DNA of 64,000 nucleotides from Bin87 sp965220105 (lineage in GTDB: Bacteria > Chloroflexota > Dehalococcoidia > Lucifugimonadales > UBA3495): NCBI GenBank assembly GCA_965220105.1, contig OZ244811.1, forward strand, positions 62,001 to 126,000, written 5' to 3'. Positions within the stretch are counted from its first letter, which is position 1. Each line of letters begins with the position of its first letter. Below the pieces are notes generated by a model. It was not told the DNA's origin. It saw only the letters and a program-made list of their open reading frames with translations, and did not search any database. The position numbers and the translations under genes are program-made. This document shows positions 55,804 to 64,000 of this stretch, in pieces.

Positions 55804-56547
55804 TTACCTTGTATTGTCAGCGCCGTCGCCGGAGCGCCGGGGCCCCAGCAGCCGGTCCAGCGAATTATCCGTCGCGATGCCTGTATTGGTGACGGGGCGC
55901 CTGGGCCCGATTAACCGGTCCAGCAGGCCAGGTTCCATCAGCTCGTACTCGTCCAGGTCGGAGCCGTCGTCCAGGTCGAAGCCTATGCCCGAGCTGTAGT
56001 AGAACGCCACCGACACGCCCATGCGGGCCGCCGTCGCTACGTGCTTGCGGAAGCTGTTGCTGCCCAGTTCGGGGCGGAAATAGGAAATGAGGTCGTACGG
56101 CACGAGGATGGCGTTGGTTCCGCCGTCCCGCCGCGCCGGACACAGCGTAATGTTGTGCTGATGCTCGGCGCTGCGAATCAGCTGGTGGATGTCGCTGGGC
56201 TTGATGAAGGGCAGGTCGCCAGGCAGGTAGAGCGCAGAGACTCCGCGTATCCTGGCGTTTTCCAACGACTGGGTGATGGTTTGGTTGAGATTACGGGCGG
56301 TATCCTCCATCCAGATGGCGCCCAGGTTGCGCGCCAGGTGTCTGACCCGGTCATCACCACCCACCACCCAGTAGACATCGACACCGGCTCCCCGGATTGC
56401 CAGCAACACCCGGCGCAACATGCCGATGGTCAAGTCGGCCCGCTCTCCCGGCGACATTCGCGTCGACAGGCGGGTCTTGCAGTCGACCAGTGGCTTCATC
56501 GGAATCACCGGTACTACGGTGGGGTTTCCCGTGTTGTCGGTGCTCAT
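55804..56547 (-). CDS. cofC: 2-phospho-L-lactate guanylyltransferase (or phosphoenolpyruvate guanylyltransferase)
   Basis: 247 residues from ATG at 56547. VVPVIPMKPLVDCKTRLS, LPGDLPFI, and GGTNAILVP motifs define CofC/FbiD, which activates phospholactate or PEP with GTP for F420 synthesis. Its ATG overlaps the cofD stop as ATGA; a longer upstream frame lies inside cofD and is rejected. The C-terminal part repeats LLDRLIGPRRP and LDRLLGPRRSG. Confidence 0.92.
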   Translation of the reverse strand: MSTDNTGNPTVVPVIPMKPLVDCKTRLSTRMSPGERADLTIGMLRRVLLAIRGAGVDVYWVVGGDDRVRHLARNLGAIWMEDTARNLNQTITQSLENARIRGVSALYLPGDLPFIKPSDIHQLIRSAEHQHNITLCPARRDGGTNAILVPYDLISYFRPELGSNSFRKHVATAARMGVSVAFYYSSGIGFDLDDGSDLDEYELMEPGLLDRLIGPRRPVTNTGIATDNSLDRLLGPRRSGDGADNTR

Positions 56548-57506
56548 ACCGCACTCTCCGCTGGCATCGCCAATTTCAAAACAGCGTCGGCCAGGGCAAT
56601 TTTGTCTGCATCGTTGTTCATAATTGTATCCGCCACGCCCGGGGTGATGCCCAACGCCCGTATCTGGTCGGCCAACGCGGCGTCCCGGGAATCTATCATC
56701 AAAACGTCGCAAAGGTCGCGATACTCTTGCGCCACGCCAACCGCTGAAACGGTTGCTCCCAACTCCGCCATTATTTTGCCGGCCGGCCCGCGCACGGCGT
56801 CGCCCCCAACTATGGGGCTCACCGCAATGCGATTGCCCCGACGTGTTGCGATGGCTTCCCTCACCCCCGGCACCGCCATGATTGGCGCCACGCTCAGGTA
56901 CGGGTTGGACGGGCAGAAGATTATCGCATCGGCGTCGCGAAGGGCGGCGGCGAAAGCCGGCGACGGATTGGCGTTCTCGGCGCCGGCGTAACGAATGGCG
57001 CGCACCCGTGGTTCCGCCCGACGCCGCACGAAATATTCCTGCATGGCCAGCATGCCGACGTCCGTGTCCAGAACCGTCCGCACCGGGTCATCGCTCATTG
57101 GTACGATGCGGTGGGCGATTCCCAGTTGGCTGGTCAGCTGGGCAGTAACCTCAGACAGCGAGGCGCCCTGCCGCAACAGCTCGGTGCGACGGATGTGCAT
57201 GCCGAAGTCCCGGTCGCCCAGGTTGAACCAGGTATCCGCCCCCAATCGGTTCAGCATCTCCAGCGTGTCGAAGCCGTCGCCGGCGATGCCCCAGCCCGTT
57301 TCGGGGTTGTACAGACCGGACAGCGTGTAGGTCATGGTGTCCAGGTCGGGTGACACGTGGAGTCCGTGAAACTCCTGGTCGTCCCCGGTGTTGACCACAA
57401 TGACCAACCGATCCGGCGGCAGGATTTTCGATAAACCCAGGGCCAGTTTGGCCCCGCCGACGCCCCCGGCCAGCGCCAGCGCCAGTCCGTGCACCGATCC
57501 GTTCAC
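56544..57506 (-). CDS. cofD: 2-phospho-L-lactate transferase
   Basis: 320 residues. ALAGGVGGAKLALGLSKIL and NTGDDQEFHGLHVSPDLDTMTYTL at the start, DRDFGMHIRRTELL, and a late FCPSNPYLSVAPIM match CofD/FbiA. It transfers the phospholactyl group onto Fo to form the F420 core. It lies 3 bp after cofH. Confidence 0.95.
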   Translation of the reverse strand: MNGSVHGLALALAGGVGGAKLALGLSKILPPDRLVIVVNTGDDQEFHGLHVSPDLDTMTYTLSGLYNPETGWGIAGDGFDTLEMLNRLGADTWFNLGDRDFGMHIRRTELLRQGASLSEVTAQLTSQLGIAHRIVPMSDDPVRTVLDTDVGMLAMQEYFVRRRAEPRVRAIRYAGAENANPSPAFAAALRDADAIIFCPSNPYLSVAPIMAVPGVREAIATRRGNRIAVSPIVGGDAVRGPAGKIMAELGATVSAVGVAQEYRDLCDVLMIDSRDAALADQIRALGITPGVADTIMNNDADKIALADAVLKLAMPAESAV

Positions 57507-57509
57507 GGG

Positions 57510-58829
57510 CTAGGCCTGTTGCTGGGCTTCCACGCGTTGCCGCTCGGCCCGGGGGTGTTCGAAGCGGTAGCTTTCCAGTTGGACGAGCTTTTTGTAGGAG
57601 CCGAAAATCTCCTCCACGTTGTCGCCCACCAGGTCCAGCGGGTCCACCACCTCGTCGGCGCCGTCGTACACCCGACGCAGGCCGTAGGTGGTATATCGCT
57701 CCGCCGGGGTGCGACCGGCTTCGCGAATCATGCCCCGAAACTCGGCGGGACGCATCAACTGGCCGTGCATCGCGCCGGCCGAAGTGGAAATGCTTTCGTT
57801 GATCAGCGTGCCGCCCAGGTCGTTCACGCCGGCGGTCAGCAGCAATTGCGACATCCGGCTCCCCTCCTTGACCCAGGATGCCTGGATGTTCGGTATCCAG
57901 TTATTCAGCATGATCCGGGCGATGGCGTGCACTTTGACTACGTCCATGCCCGAAGGTCCGGATCGCACGCCCTCGACGGTGTTCCGCAGGAACATCGGCG
58001 CCTCGGAGTTCACGAAACTCAGGGGCACAAACTCGGTGAAACCGCCCGTTTGTTGCTGGATGTCTCTCAGCAGCGCGATATGCCGCACGATCTGGGCGTT
58101 CGTCTCCACGTGTCCGAACATTACCGTCGACGTGGTAGGGATACCCAGGTCATGGGCCGTGGTTATCACCTCGATCCACTGGTCCACAGTGATTCTTCCC
58201 GGGGAGATGCGGTCGCGCAACGGCTGGTCCAGGACTTCGGCGGACGTTCCGGGCAGGCTGCCCACGCCGGCGTTCTTCAACCCCTGGAGGTACTCCCGGA
58301 TGGTGCAGCGGGAGCGGATCGACCCGTACAGCACCTCTTCGGGCGAGAACCCGTGCACGTGCATATCGGGGAGTTCTTGCTTGATGGCCTCGCACAGCCG
58401 GATGTACAGATCGCCCTCCATTTGCGGGGGCAGACCGGCCTGCACGCAGACTTCCGTGGCGCCGTATTCCTGGGCTTCTTTGGCCCGCCGGATGATCTCG
58501 TTGATGGGAAGGAAATACCCTTCCTCTTCCCGGAAGTCGCGGCTGAAGGCGCAGAACCCGCAGCGCTTGATGCACACATTGGTGAAGTTGATGTTGCGGT
58601 TGACGACGTAGGTTGCCAGGTCCCCCACGGCGCGGCGGCGCAACTCGTCGGCCACCATCATCACCGCGGTGAATTCCGGCCCGGACGTGGCGAACAGCGT
58701 CTCGGCTTCCGGCTCCGAAATGTCCTCGCCGGCCAACGCCCGGTCCAACACGGTGGCTACCTCGGGTTGCAGGACGGCGACCAGTGCCGATAATGTTGCG
58801 GGAGCGTTGTGGTTATTGTTGTCCGGCAT
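57510..58829 (-). CDS. cofH: Fo synthase subunit 2 (radical SAM)
   Basis: 439 residues. The CIKRCGFCAFSRDFREEEGYFL cluster-binding motif and PGTSAEVLDQPLRDRISPG define CofH. It condenses tyrosine with the pyrimidine to make the Fo precursor. It overlaps cofG by 17 bp; in actinobacteria both halves are fused as FbiC. Confidence 0.95.
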   Translation of the reverse strand: MPDNNNHNAPATLSALVAVLQPEVATVLDRALAGEDISEPEAETLFATSGPEFTAVMMVADELRRRAVGDLATYVVNRNINFTNVCIKRCGFCAFSRDFREEEGYFLPINEIIRRAKEAQEYGATEVCVQAGLPPQMEGDLYIRLCEAIKQELPDMHVHGFSPEEVLYGSIRSRCTIREYLQGLKNAGVGSLPGTSAEVLDQPLRDRISPGRITVDQWIEVITTAHDLGIPTTSTVMFGHVETNAQIVRHIALLRDIQQQTGGFTEFVPLSFVNSEAPMFLRNTVEGVRSGPSGMDVVKVHAIARIMLNNWIPNIQASWVKEGSRMSQLLLTAGVNDLGGTLINESISTSAGAMHGQLMRPAEFRGMIREAGRTPAERYTTYGLRRVYDGADEVVDPLDLVGDNVEEIFGSYKKLVQLESYRFEHPRAERQRVEAQQQA

Positions 58830-60036
58830 AGCGGTTAATTCCCCCTTTCACGTATCCTTCAGAATCGGTGAGGCGCAGCAGTTTTTCGCGCAGGGCCGGC
58901 GGCAGGGGCCATTGCGACCCACCGGCAAAGTATTCGGGATAAACGGGCAGGCGAGGACGGAGTTCGTAACCCTCTGCCCCGGTGCGTCGTTCCAGTTCGG
59001 CCAGTTGGGGCCACGGCGCTTCCGGATTCACGTAGTCGATGGTCAGCGGCGAGACGCCGCCCCAATCGTTGATTCCGGCGCCGATATATCGTTCGTAATT
59101 CTCGCTGAGGTTGGGCGGCACTTGCAGGTTTACCGACTCTCCCAGGATGAGCCGGGCGACCGCCGTCGTCCAGAGCAGCTCGTCCGCCGGAGCATCGCCG
59201 ACTGATGCCATGGGCGTGCCGGGTTTGGCCCGGAAATTCTGCACGATGACTTCCTGGACGTGCCCAAACCGTTCGTGCATCTGCCGGATTGCCAGGAGCG
59301 ACTCGACGCGTTCGGTGCGGGTTTCGCCGATGCCGATCAGGATGCCCGTGGTGAACGGGATGCCCAACTCGCCGGCCAGTTCCAGCGTACGCAATCGCAC
59401 CCGCGGCCTTTTGCTTGGCGCGAATTCGTGGGGACCGCCGCTTTCGTACAGCCGTGGACTGATGCTTTCCAGCATGATGCCCACCGACGGGTTGGTGGGT
59501 TGCAGCGCCTGCAACTCCCGACGGCTCATGGTTCCCGGGTTGCCGTGGGGCAGCAGGTCGGTCTCATCAAAAACCCGGCGGCACATCTCCGCCAGGTAGG
59601 CCAAAGTCGTGTGGTAGCCGCGTTCGCCCAGCCAGGTCCGGGCCTCCGGATAACGCTGCTCGGGTCGCTCGCCCAGGGTGAAAAGCGCTTCGGTGCAACC
59701 GAGGCGCTCCCCGGCTTGGGCCACCGACAGCGCCTCTTCAGCCGAAAGGAACAGGTTGTCTGCCTCCGCCGGCGATTGCCGGAAGGTACAATAGCCGCAA
59801 AAATCGCGGCACAGTCGGGTCAGCGGGATGAAAACCTTGGGTGAAAAGGTGACGACCCGCCCCTTGCCCCGGTCGCGCATTTCCGACGCTGCCGCGCACA
59901 GTTCCGGCAACGCCCCGGCGTCCAGGTTCACCAGCGCCAGCGCGTCGTCGTCGGACAACCGACGACCACCGGCAATCTCTTCCAGAGCGGCGCTGGGAAC
60001 GTGTTTGTCGCTAACGGTAATCAGAAAGCTCACCAA
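58813..60036 (-). CDS. cofG: Fo synthase subunit 1 (radical SAM)
   Basis: 407 residues. The CRDFCGYCTFRQSP [4Fe-4S] motif, GNPGTMSRRELQALQPTNPSVGIMLES and NDWGGVSPLTIDYVNPE are characteristic. It forms the deazaflavin Fo with CofH. It is the first gene of the run cofG-cofH-cofD-cofC-LLM-fabI. The 201-bp upstream space has no clear promoter. Confidence 0.95.
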   Translation of the reverse strand: MVSFLITVSDKHVPSAALEEIAGGRRLSDDDALALVNLDAGALPELCAAASEMRDRGKGRVVTFSPKVFIPLTRLCRDFCGYCTFRQSPAEADNLFLSAEEALSVAQAGERLGCTEALFTLGERPEQRYPEARTWLGERGYHTTLAYLAEMCRRVFDETDLLPHGNPGTMSRRELQALQPTNPSVGIMLESISPRLYESGGPHEFAPSKRPRVRLRTLELAGELGIPFTTGILIGIGETRTERVESLLAIRQMHERFGHVQEVIVQNFRAKPGTPMASVGDAPADELLWTTAVARLILGESVNLQVPPNLSENYERYIGAGINDWGGVSPLTIDYVNPEAPWPQLAELERRTGAEGYELRPRLPVYPEYFAGGSQWPLPPALREKLLRLTDSEGYVKGGINRYAGQQ

Positions 60037-60237
60037 GTTGGTCGGGATTGCGGCGCGCGAGAGTCCAAATCATTGTAAGCAGGGTAATCTCCGTATTCAA
60101 GACCGTAGGCAATCTTGCGGCTAGATACGGCTACATTATGTTAAGTGAGTAATTTTCACAGCGTAGTGCGTTGCTTGTCGTATCGTGATTATGTAAACCT
60201 AACGTGAAATCGTCATCGTAGCGAAACGGGAGCGTCC

Positions 60238-61341
60238 CTACTGGAACAGTTGCGCCTGCTGCTTCGGGTCTGCGCCAGACCCCGACCAGGGCCAGCCCAA
60301 ATACTCGTAAGCCAGCCGCGTCGCGATTCTGCCCCGTGGCGTCCGTTCCAGGAATCCCTGCTGCAACAGGAACGGTTCAAGGACTTCCATCACCGTGCTG
60401 GTATCCTCGCTCAGCGACGCCGCCAGCGTGTCCAGTCCCACGGGTCCGCCGTTGAATTTGTGGATGATGTTGGTCAGCAGGCGATGGTCGGTTTCGTCCA
60501 GACCCCTGGAGTCCACGCCCAATCGGTCCAGCGATTCGCGTGCCACCGGGCCGGTGATTCGGTTGTCGAACTTGACCAGGGCGTAATCCCGAGCCCGGCG
60601 CAGCAACCGGTTGGCGATACGGGGCGTTCCCCGGGAACGGACCGCTACCTCCCGCAATCCTTCGTCTTCCGCGTCCATCCCCATGATGCCCGAGGAGCGC
60701 TTCACCACCGTCTCCATGTCTTCGTCCGAGTAGTAGTCCAGCCGAAACACCGAACCGAACCGGTCCCGCAAGGGCGCGCTGATCAGGGAATAACGGGTGG
60801 TCGCGCCCACCAGCGTGAACGGATTTATCCGCAGGTTGATGTTGCGGGCCGACAGCCCCTTGCCTACCACCCAGGACAGGAAGTAGTCCTCCATCGCCGA
60901 GTACATCACCTCTTCCACCGCGCGGTTGAGCCGGTGAATCTCATCAATGAACAGCACGTCGTTGGGTTGCAGCCCAGTGAGGATGGACGCGATGTCGCTG
61001 GCCCGCTCCACCGCCGGCCCGGAAGTCACCTTCATGGTTGCGCCCATCTCGTGGGCAATGATGTTGGCCAGCGTGGTCTTGCCCAGGCCGGGCGGGCCGT
61101 AGATGACCACATGGTCCAGCGGCTCGCTCCGCATCCTGGCGGCTTCCATGGCGATGCTGAGGTTCTCGCGCACGTGGGGCTGGCCGACGAAATCCCGCAA
61201 ACGGGCCGGGCGCAGCCGGGTATCCTGCTGATCGTCGTCGCCCTGCGTGGCCGGCGACACCGACCGAGGTTGACCATCGGCCCCCGGCGTTGTATCCGCC
61301 TGCTCTTTCGGCGCACTGTCCGACCGATCCGCTAACGTCAT
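60238..61341 (-). CDS. ruvB: Holliday junction helicase RuvB
   Basis: 367 residues. LRPARLRDFVGQPHVRENL, Walker A YGPPGLGKTTLA, Walker B LFIDEIHRLNR and the C-terminal winged helix (GFLERTPRGRIATRLAYEYLG) are complete. It drives branch migration in recombination. The ATG at 61341 follows an AGGGCGG site; an earlier ATG at 61368 has no such site. ruvA and ruvC are not here. Confidence 0.95.
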   Translation of the reverse strand: MTLADRSDSAPKEQADTTPGADGQPRSVSPATQGDDDQQDTRLRPARLRDFVGQPHVRENLSIAMEAARMRSEPLDHVVIYGPPGLGKTTLANIIAHEMGATMKVTSGPAVERASDIASILTGLQPNDVLFIDEIHRLNRAVEEVMYSAMEDYFLSWVVGKGLSARNINLRINPFTLVGATTRYSLISAPLRDRFGSVFRLDYYSDEDMETVVKRSSGIMGMDAEDEGLREVAVRSRGTPRIANRLLRRARDYALVKFDNRITGPVARESLDRLGVDSRGLDETDHRLLTNIIHKFNGGPVGLDTLAASLSEDTSTVMEVLEPFLLQQGFLERTPRGRIATRLAYEYLGWPWSGSGADPKQQAQLFQ

Positions 61342-61459
61342 CGTACCGCCCTGGTCGGGCCACGGCATTGCACCGAACGGCCCGGTATGCAGTCATTCTA
61401 GGGGTGAATTTCCCGGTGGGTCAACCGAAAATAGTCACGCACGCGTAACCGTTCCCAAC

Positions 61460-61567
61460 TGTTATTGCGAGGAGCCCGGCGACGTGGCAATCTCGACGAT
61501 GTTGAACATACGTCGAAGAACCGCCTTTGCTACGCCTACGAGATTGCCGCGCTACGCTCGCAATGAC
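61460..61567. repeat. Palindromic MITE/REP-like element, copy G
   Basis: Arms TGTTATTGCGAGGAGCC...GGCAATCTCG and complement ending CTCGCAATGACA. It lies in the gap between ruvB and the DAK2 gene; nothing else is visible there. Confidence 0.8.
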
Positions 61568-61678
61568 AAAGATGGGTGCTCACGAGAAAATCGTCAGTAT
61601 CTGAGACTCCCCGAAACGGGTCGGTTTGCGGCCCCGTGATATACTCGGCCCACCATACACTAGGCGCTGCACACGATT

Positions 61679-63355
61679 ATGACCACCTCATCCACCGTTT
61701 TGCAAGGCTCCGATTTGCGGGCCGCCATGCGGGGCGCCGTCGCCTACTTGGAGCTTTATCGGGATGCCGCCAACGCGCTCAACGTCTTTCCGGTTCCGGA
61801 CGGCGACACCGGCACCAACATGCTGATGACCATGCGGGCCGGCATCGACCGAATGAACACGGACACCGCCGCCGTTGCCGCCTGCGATGTGGCGGAATCC
61901 GTGGCCACCGGCGCATTTTGGGGCGCTCGGGGCAATAGTGGCGTCATCCTGTCTCAACTGCTCCGTGGTTTCGCCGACGGCGTGGCCGGCTCGCACGTTA
62001 TCGAATCCGGCGACGCCGTAGCCGCGTTCCGATCCGCCACCGATTCCGCCTACCAGGCCGTGAGCCAGCCCCGCGAGGGCACCATGCTGTCCGTGATTCG
62101 CGGGGCCTCTGACGCAGCCGTGGTCAGCAACAACGCCGGGGAGCAGGACGTTATCGCCCTGTGGCAAATCGCTTACGATGGCGCCATCGCCGCCCTGGCC
62201 TACACCCCCGAACAGCTGCCCGTGCTCAAGGATGCCGGCGTGGTCGATTCCGGAGGGTTGGGCGTCGTCGCCATCATAGGGGGCGCGCTGAAACACCTCC
62301 AGGGAGAGGACGGTCCCCCGGTTGACCTTGGCCTCTACAGCGTCGGCGGCATCATTGACCCGACCCAGGTGGGGTCCGTGTCCATCGACGCCGAATTCCT
62401 GGACGCCCACGAGGGTGAGGAATTTGGCTACTGCACACAGTTCGTTATCCACGGCCAGAACCTCAGCGTCGATGCCCTGCGCGTCGGTCTCGGCGAAATC
62501 GCCGAATCCACCGTAATAGTGGGCGGCGGCGCAGCGGTACGCATCCACGTCCACACCGAAAACCCCGGCGCTGCCCTCTCCTACGGAGTCGTTTTCGGTG
62601 ACTTGGACGAAGTCAAGATTGACAACATGAACCTGCAGAACCGGGACTGGACCGTAGGCCACCGTCAACGATCCGTGCCGACCGAAATCCGCCCCGGCGT
62701 ATCGGTGATCGCCGTGGCCTCCGGTCGCGGTCTCGCCGAGCTGTTCCAGGACGCCGGCTGCGCGGCCATCGTGCCCGGCGGTCAAACCCTCAATCCCAGC
62801 GCCAGCGAGCTCATCGACGCCGCCCTGGCCGCCGGCACCGAGGACGTCATCGTCCTGCCCAACAACGGCAACGTGATTTTGACGGCAACGCAGGCCACCG
62901 CCGCCGACACCGGAGATCTGACCCTCCACGTGGTCAACACCCGTTCCATGCCTCAGGGCACCGCCGCCATGCTGGGTTTCAATCCGGAGCTATCGGTACC
63001 GGAAAACGTGGCCAACATGGAATCGGCCCGCGCCGCCGTGGAAACGCTGGAAGTCACCCAGGCCGTGCGCGATTCCATTGTCGACGGCCGGGAAGTCACG
63101 GAGGGTCAGTTTATGGCCATTCTCGACGGAGCCCTGGCAGCCCTGTCCGATTCGGCGGAAGCAGCATTGCTGGATGGTCTGGCCCGCTCCAGCATCAACG
63201 AGGACAGCATAGTCACTCTCTACTGGGGCTCCGGCGCAGACGGCGACCGGTGCGCCCAGATGCAAGACGCGTTGGAAAACCGGTACGATGGGTTGCAGGT
63301 GGACGTTATCGAGGGGGGCCAACCACACTATCCGTATCTGGCGTCGGTTGAGTAA
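61679..63355 (+). CDS. DAK2-domain protein, FakA-like fatty acid kinase
   Basis: 558 residues. The N-terminal DhaL/DAK2 domain has VFPVPDGDTGTNMLMTM and ATGAFWGARGNSGVILSQLLRGF for ATP and metals; the central and C-terminal parts match the YloV/FakA layout (GYCTQFVIHG, LPNNGNVILTA). With FakB it phosphorylates free fatty acids. The next gene is a DegV/FakB protein, which supports that role. Confidence 0.88.
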   Translation: MTTSSTVLQGSDLRAAMRGAVAYLELYRDAANALNVFPVPDGDTGTNMLMTMRAGIDRMNTDTAAVAACDVAESVATGAFWGARGNSGVILSQLLRGFADGVAGSHVIESGDAVAAFRSATDSAYQAVSQPREGTMLSVIRGASDAAVVSNNAGEQDVIALWQIAYDGAIAALAYTPEQLPVLKDAGVVDSGGLGVVAIIGGALKHLQGEDGPPVDLGLYSVGGIIDPTQVGSVSIDAEFLDAHEGEEFGYCTQFVIHGQNLSVDALRVGLGEIAESTVIVGGGAAVRIHVHTENPGAALSYGVVFGDLDEVKIDNMNLQNRDWTVGHRQRSVPTEIRPGVSVIAVASGRGLAELFQDAGCAAIVPGGQTLNPSASELIDAALAAGTEDVIVLPNNGNVILTATQATAADTGDLTLHVVNTRSMPQGTAAMLGFNPELSVPENVANMESARAAVETLEVTQAVRDSIVDGREVTEGQFMAILDGALAALSDSAEAALLDGLARSSINEDSIVTLYWGSGADGDRCAQMQDALENRYDGLQVDVIEGGQPHYPYLASVE

Positions 63356-63393
63356 TCACGCCGGACGGATTCGCTAATTTTGGAGAATGCGAC

Positions 63394-64000
63394 GTGGCGA
63401 TCAAAATAGTTACCGACAGCACTGCCGACCTGCCGGACCACCTGGCGGAATCGCTCGGTATTGCCATAGTGCCCGCCTATGTGGTGATTGACGATGTGGC
63501 GTACCGGGAGGGCGTCGACATAACTCGGGAAACCTTTTACGACCGGATGCAGGCTACCGCTCGACTCCCCACCACTTCCCAGCCGACCCCTCAAGACTTC
63601 TCGCAGGTCCTGGAACCCCTGGTCGGCGCCGGACACCAGGTGATCTGCGTCACCTTGTCCAAAAAGCTGAGCGGGACTTACAACTCGGCAGTGCAGGCCG
63701 CCGCCGATTATACCGACGGCGCCGTTTCCGTGGTGGATTCCAACTCCGCCAGTGCCGGGCACATGTTGCAGGTGTTGGCCGCCGCCGAGGACGCAACGTC
63801 CGCCGACGCCACCCTGGAATCCGTATTGTCCGCCGCGCAGGGCCGGCCGCAACGGTGTTTCATGTATTTTGCCCTGGACACCCTGGAGAATCTCCAAAAG
63901 GGCGGGCGAATTGGCCGGGCTCAGGCTTTCATGGGTTCTTTGCTCAAGGTCAAACCCATCCTGCAGGTCTTGGAAGGCGAGGTGGTTCCCGTCGACCGGC
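63394..64000 (+). CDS. DegV/FakB fatty-acid-binding protein, partial (right edge)
   Basis: The frame is open to the window end, 202 codons. IKIVTDSTADLPDHLA, VTLSKKLSGTYNSA, VVDSNSASAGHML, and the late FALDTLENLQKGGRIG are DegV family motifs; these proteins present a fatty acid to FakA. The start is GTG at 63394 with TGGAGA seven to eight bases upstream; no usable ATG is in frame. Confidence 0.9.
   Translation, partial: MAIKIVTDSTADLPDHLAESLGIAIVPAYVVIDDVAYREGVDITRETFYDRMQATARLPTTSQPTPQDFSQVLEPLVGAGHQVICVTLSKKLSGTYNSAVQAAADYTDGAVSVVDSNSASAGHMLQVLAAAEDATSADATLESVLSAAQGRPQRCFMYFALDTLENLQKGGRIGRAQAFMGSLLKVKPILQVLEGEVVPVDR

Noticed and set aside
56548..56712. Upstream extension of cofC
   Set aside because: It overlaps cofD and encodes residues unlike the family; the ATGA overlap start fits better.

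Overview
The window is GC-rich, densely coding bacterial DNA. It most resembles a member of the Chloroflexota, probably Dehalococcoidia or a SAR202-like lineage. That placement is an inference from gene content: coenzyme F420 synthesis (cofG-cofH-cofD-cofC), two LLM-class flavin oxidoreductases, a split cobalamin-dependent acyl-CoA mutase, an archaeal-type fructose-1,6-bisphosphate aldolase/phosphatase, family 5 peptide-transporter genes, and lipoproteins with Thr/Pro/Ala-rich linkers. Neither rRNA nor any other taxonomic marker is present to settle it.

Layout. 1-1440 (minus): a surface zinc metallopeptidase lipoprotein running off the left edge. 1709-7616 (plus): polA, a CitE-like lyase, folB and a SagB-type nitroreductase. 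7662-18256 (minus): a long co-directional run of yvcK, glmS, uppP, a TreT-like glycosyltransferase, a phosphonoacetate-hydrolase-like phosphatase, thrB, lysC, a family 2 glycosyltransferase and a TPR protein. 18689-23080 (plus): acyl-CoA mutase large subunit, acyl-CoA dehydrogenase, methylmalonyl-CoA epimerase and holA. 23077-32926 (minus): oppD-like ATPase, PHP phosphoesterase, ftsK, RNase J, family 4 uracil-DNA glycosylase, acpP, nusB, fabD, rpmF, yceD and the B12-binding mutase subunit.

33057-37983 is an accessory island bounded by a perfect 27-bp inverted repeat. Each copy has a strong GC-rich hairpin just inside it. The island holds a PaREP1/HEPN-like small protein, a DDE transposase, a DNA methyltransferase fused to an Mrr-like nuclease, a two-gene small-protein operon with one membrane protein, a 75-bp direct repeat and two 34-residue micro-ORFs. 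The ribosome-binding site of one micro-ORF lies inside a hairpin. A tRNA-Arg gene follows about 265 bp downstream.

38393-51518 is mostly plus strand: an LLM oxidoreductase, an HtrA-like lipoprotein protease, two tRNA genes (minus), a peptide-type ABC transporter (binding protein and two permeases), a DUF255 thioredoxin-fold protein, aspS and a PLP aminotransferase. 51608-52786 (minus) is the FBP aldolase/phosphatase, and 53137-53931 (plus) a zinc-ribbon/TPR membrane protein. 54028-61341 (minus) contains fabI, an LLM oxidoreductase, the F420 operon and ruvB. The right edge (plus) holds a FakA-like DAK2 protein and a truncated DegV/FakB protein.

Intergenic spaces over 300 bp are filled mostly by a palindromic MITE/REP-like repeat, with seven copies and one isolated core. 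The strongest themes are propionyl/methylmalonyl-CoA metabolism, F420 plus F420- or flavin-using oxidoreductases, type II fatty-acid synthesis (acpP, fabD, fabI), and cell-envelope precursors (glmS, uppP, yvcK).
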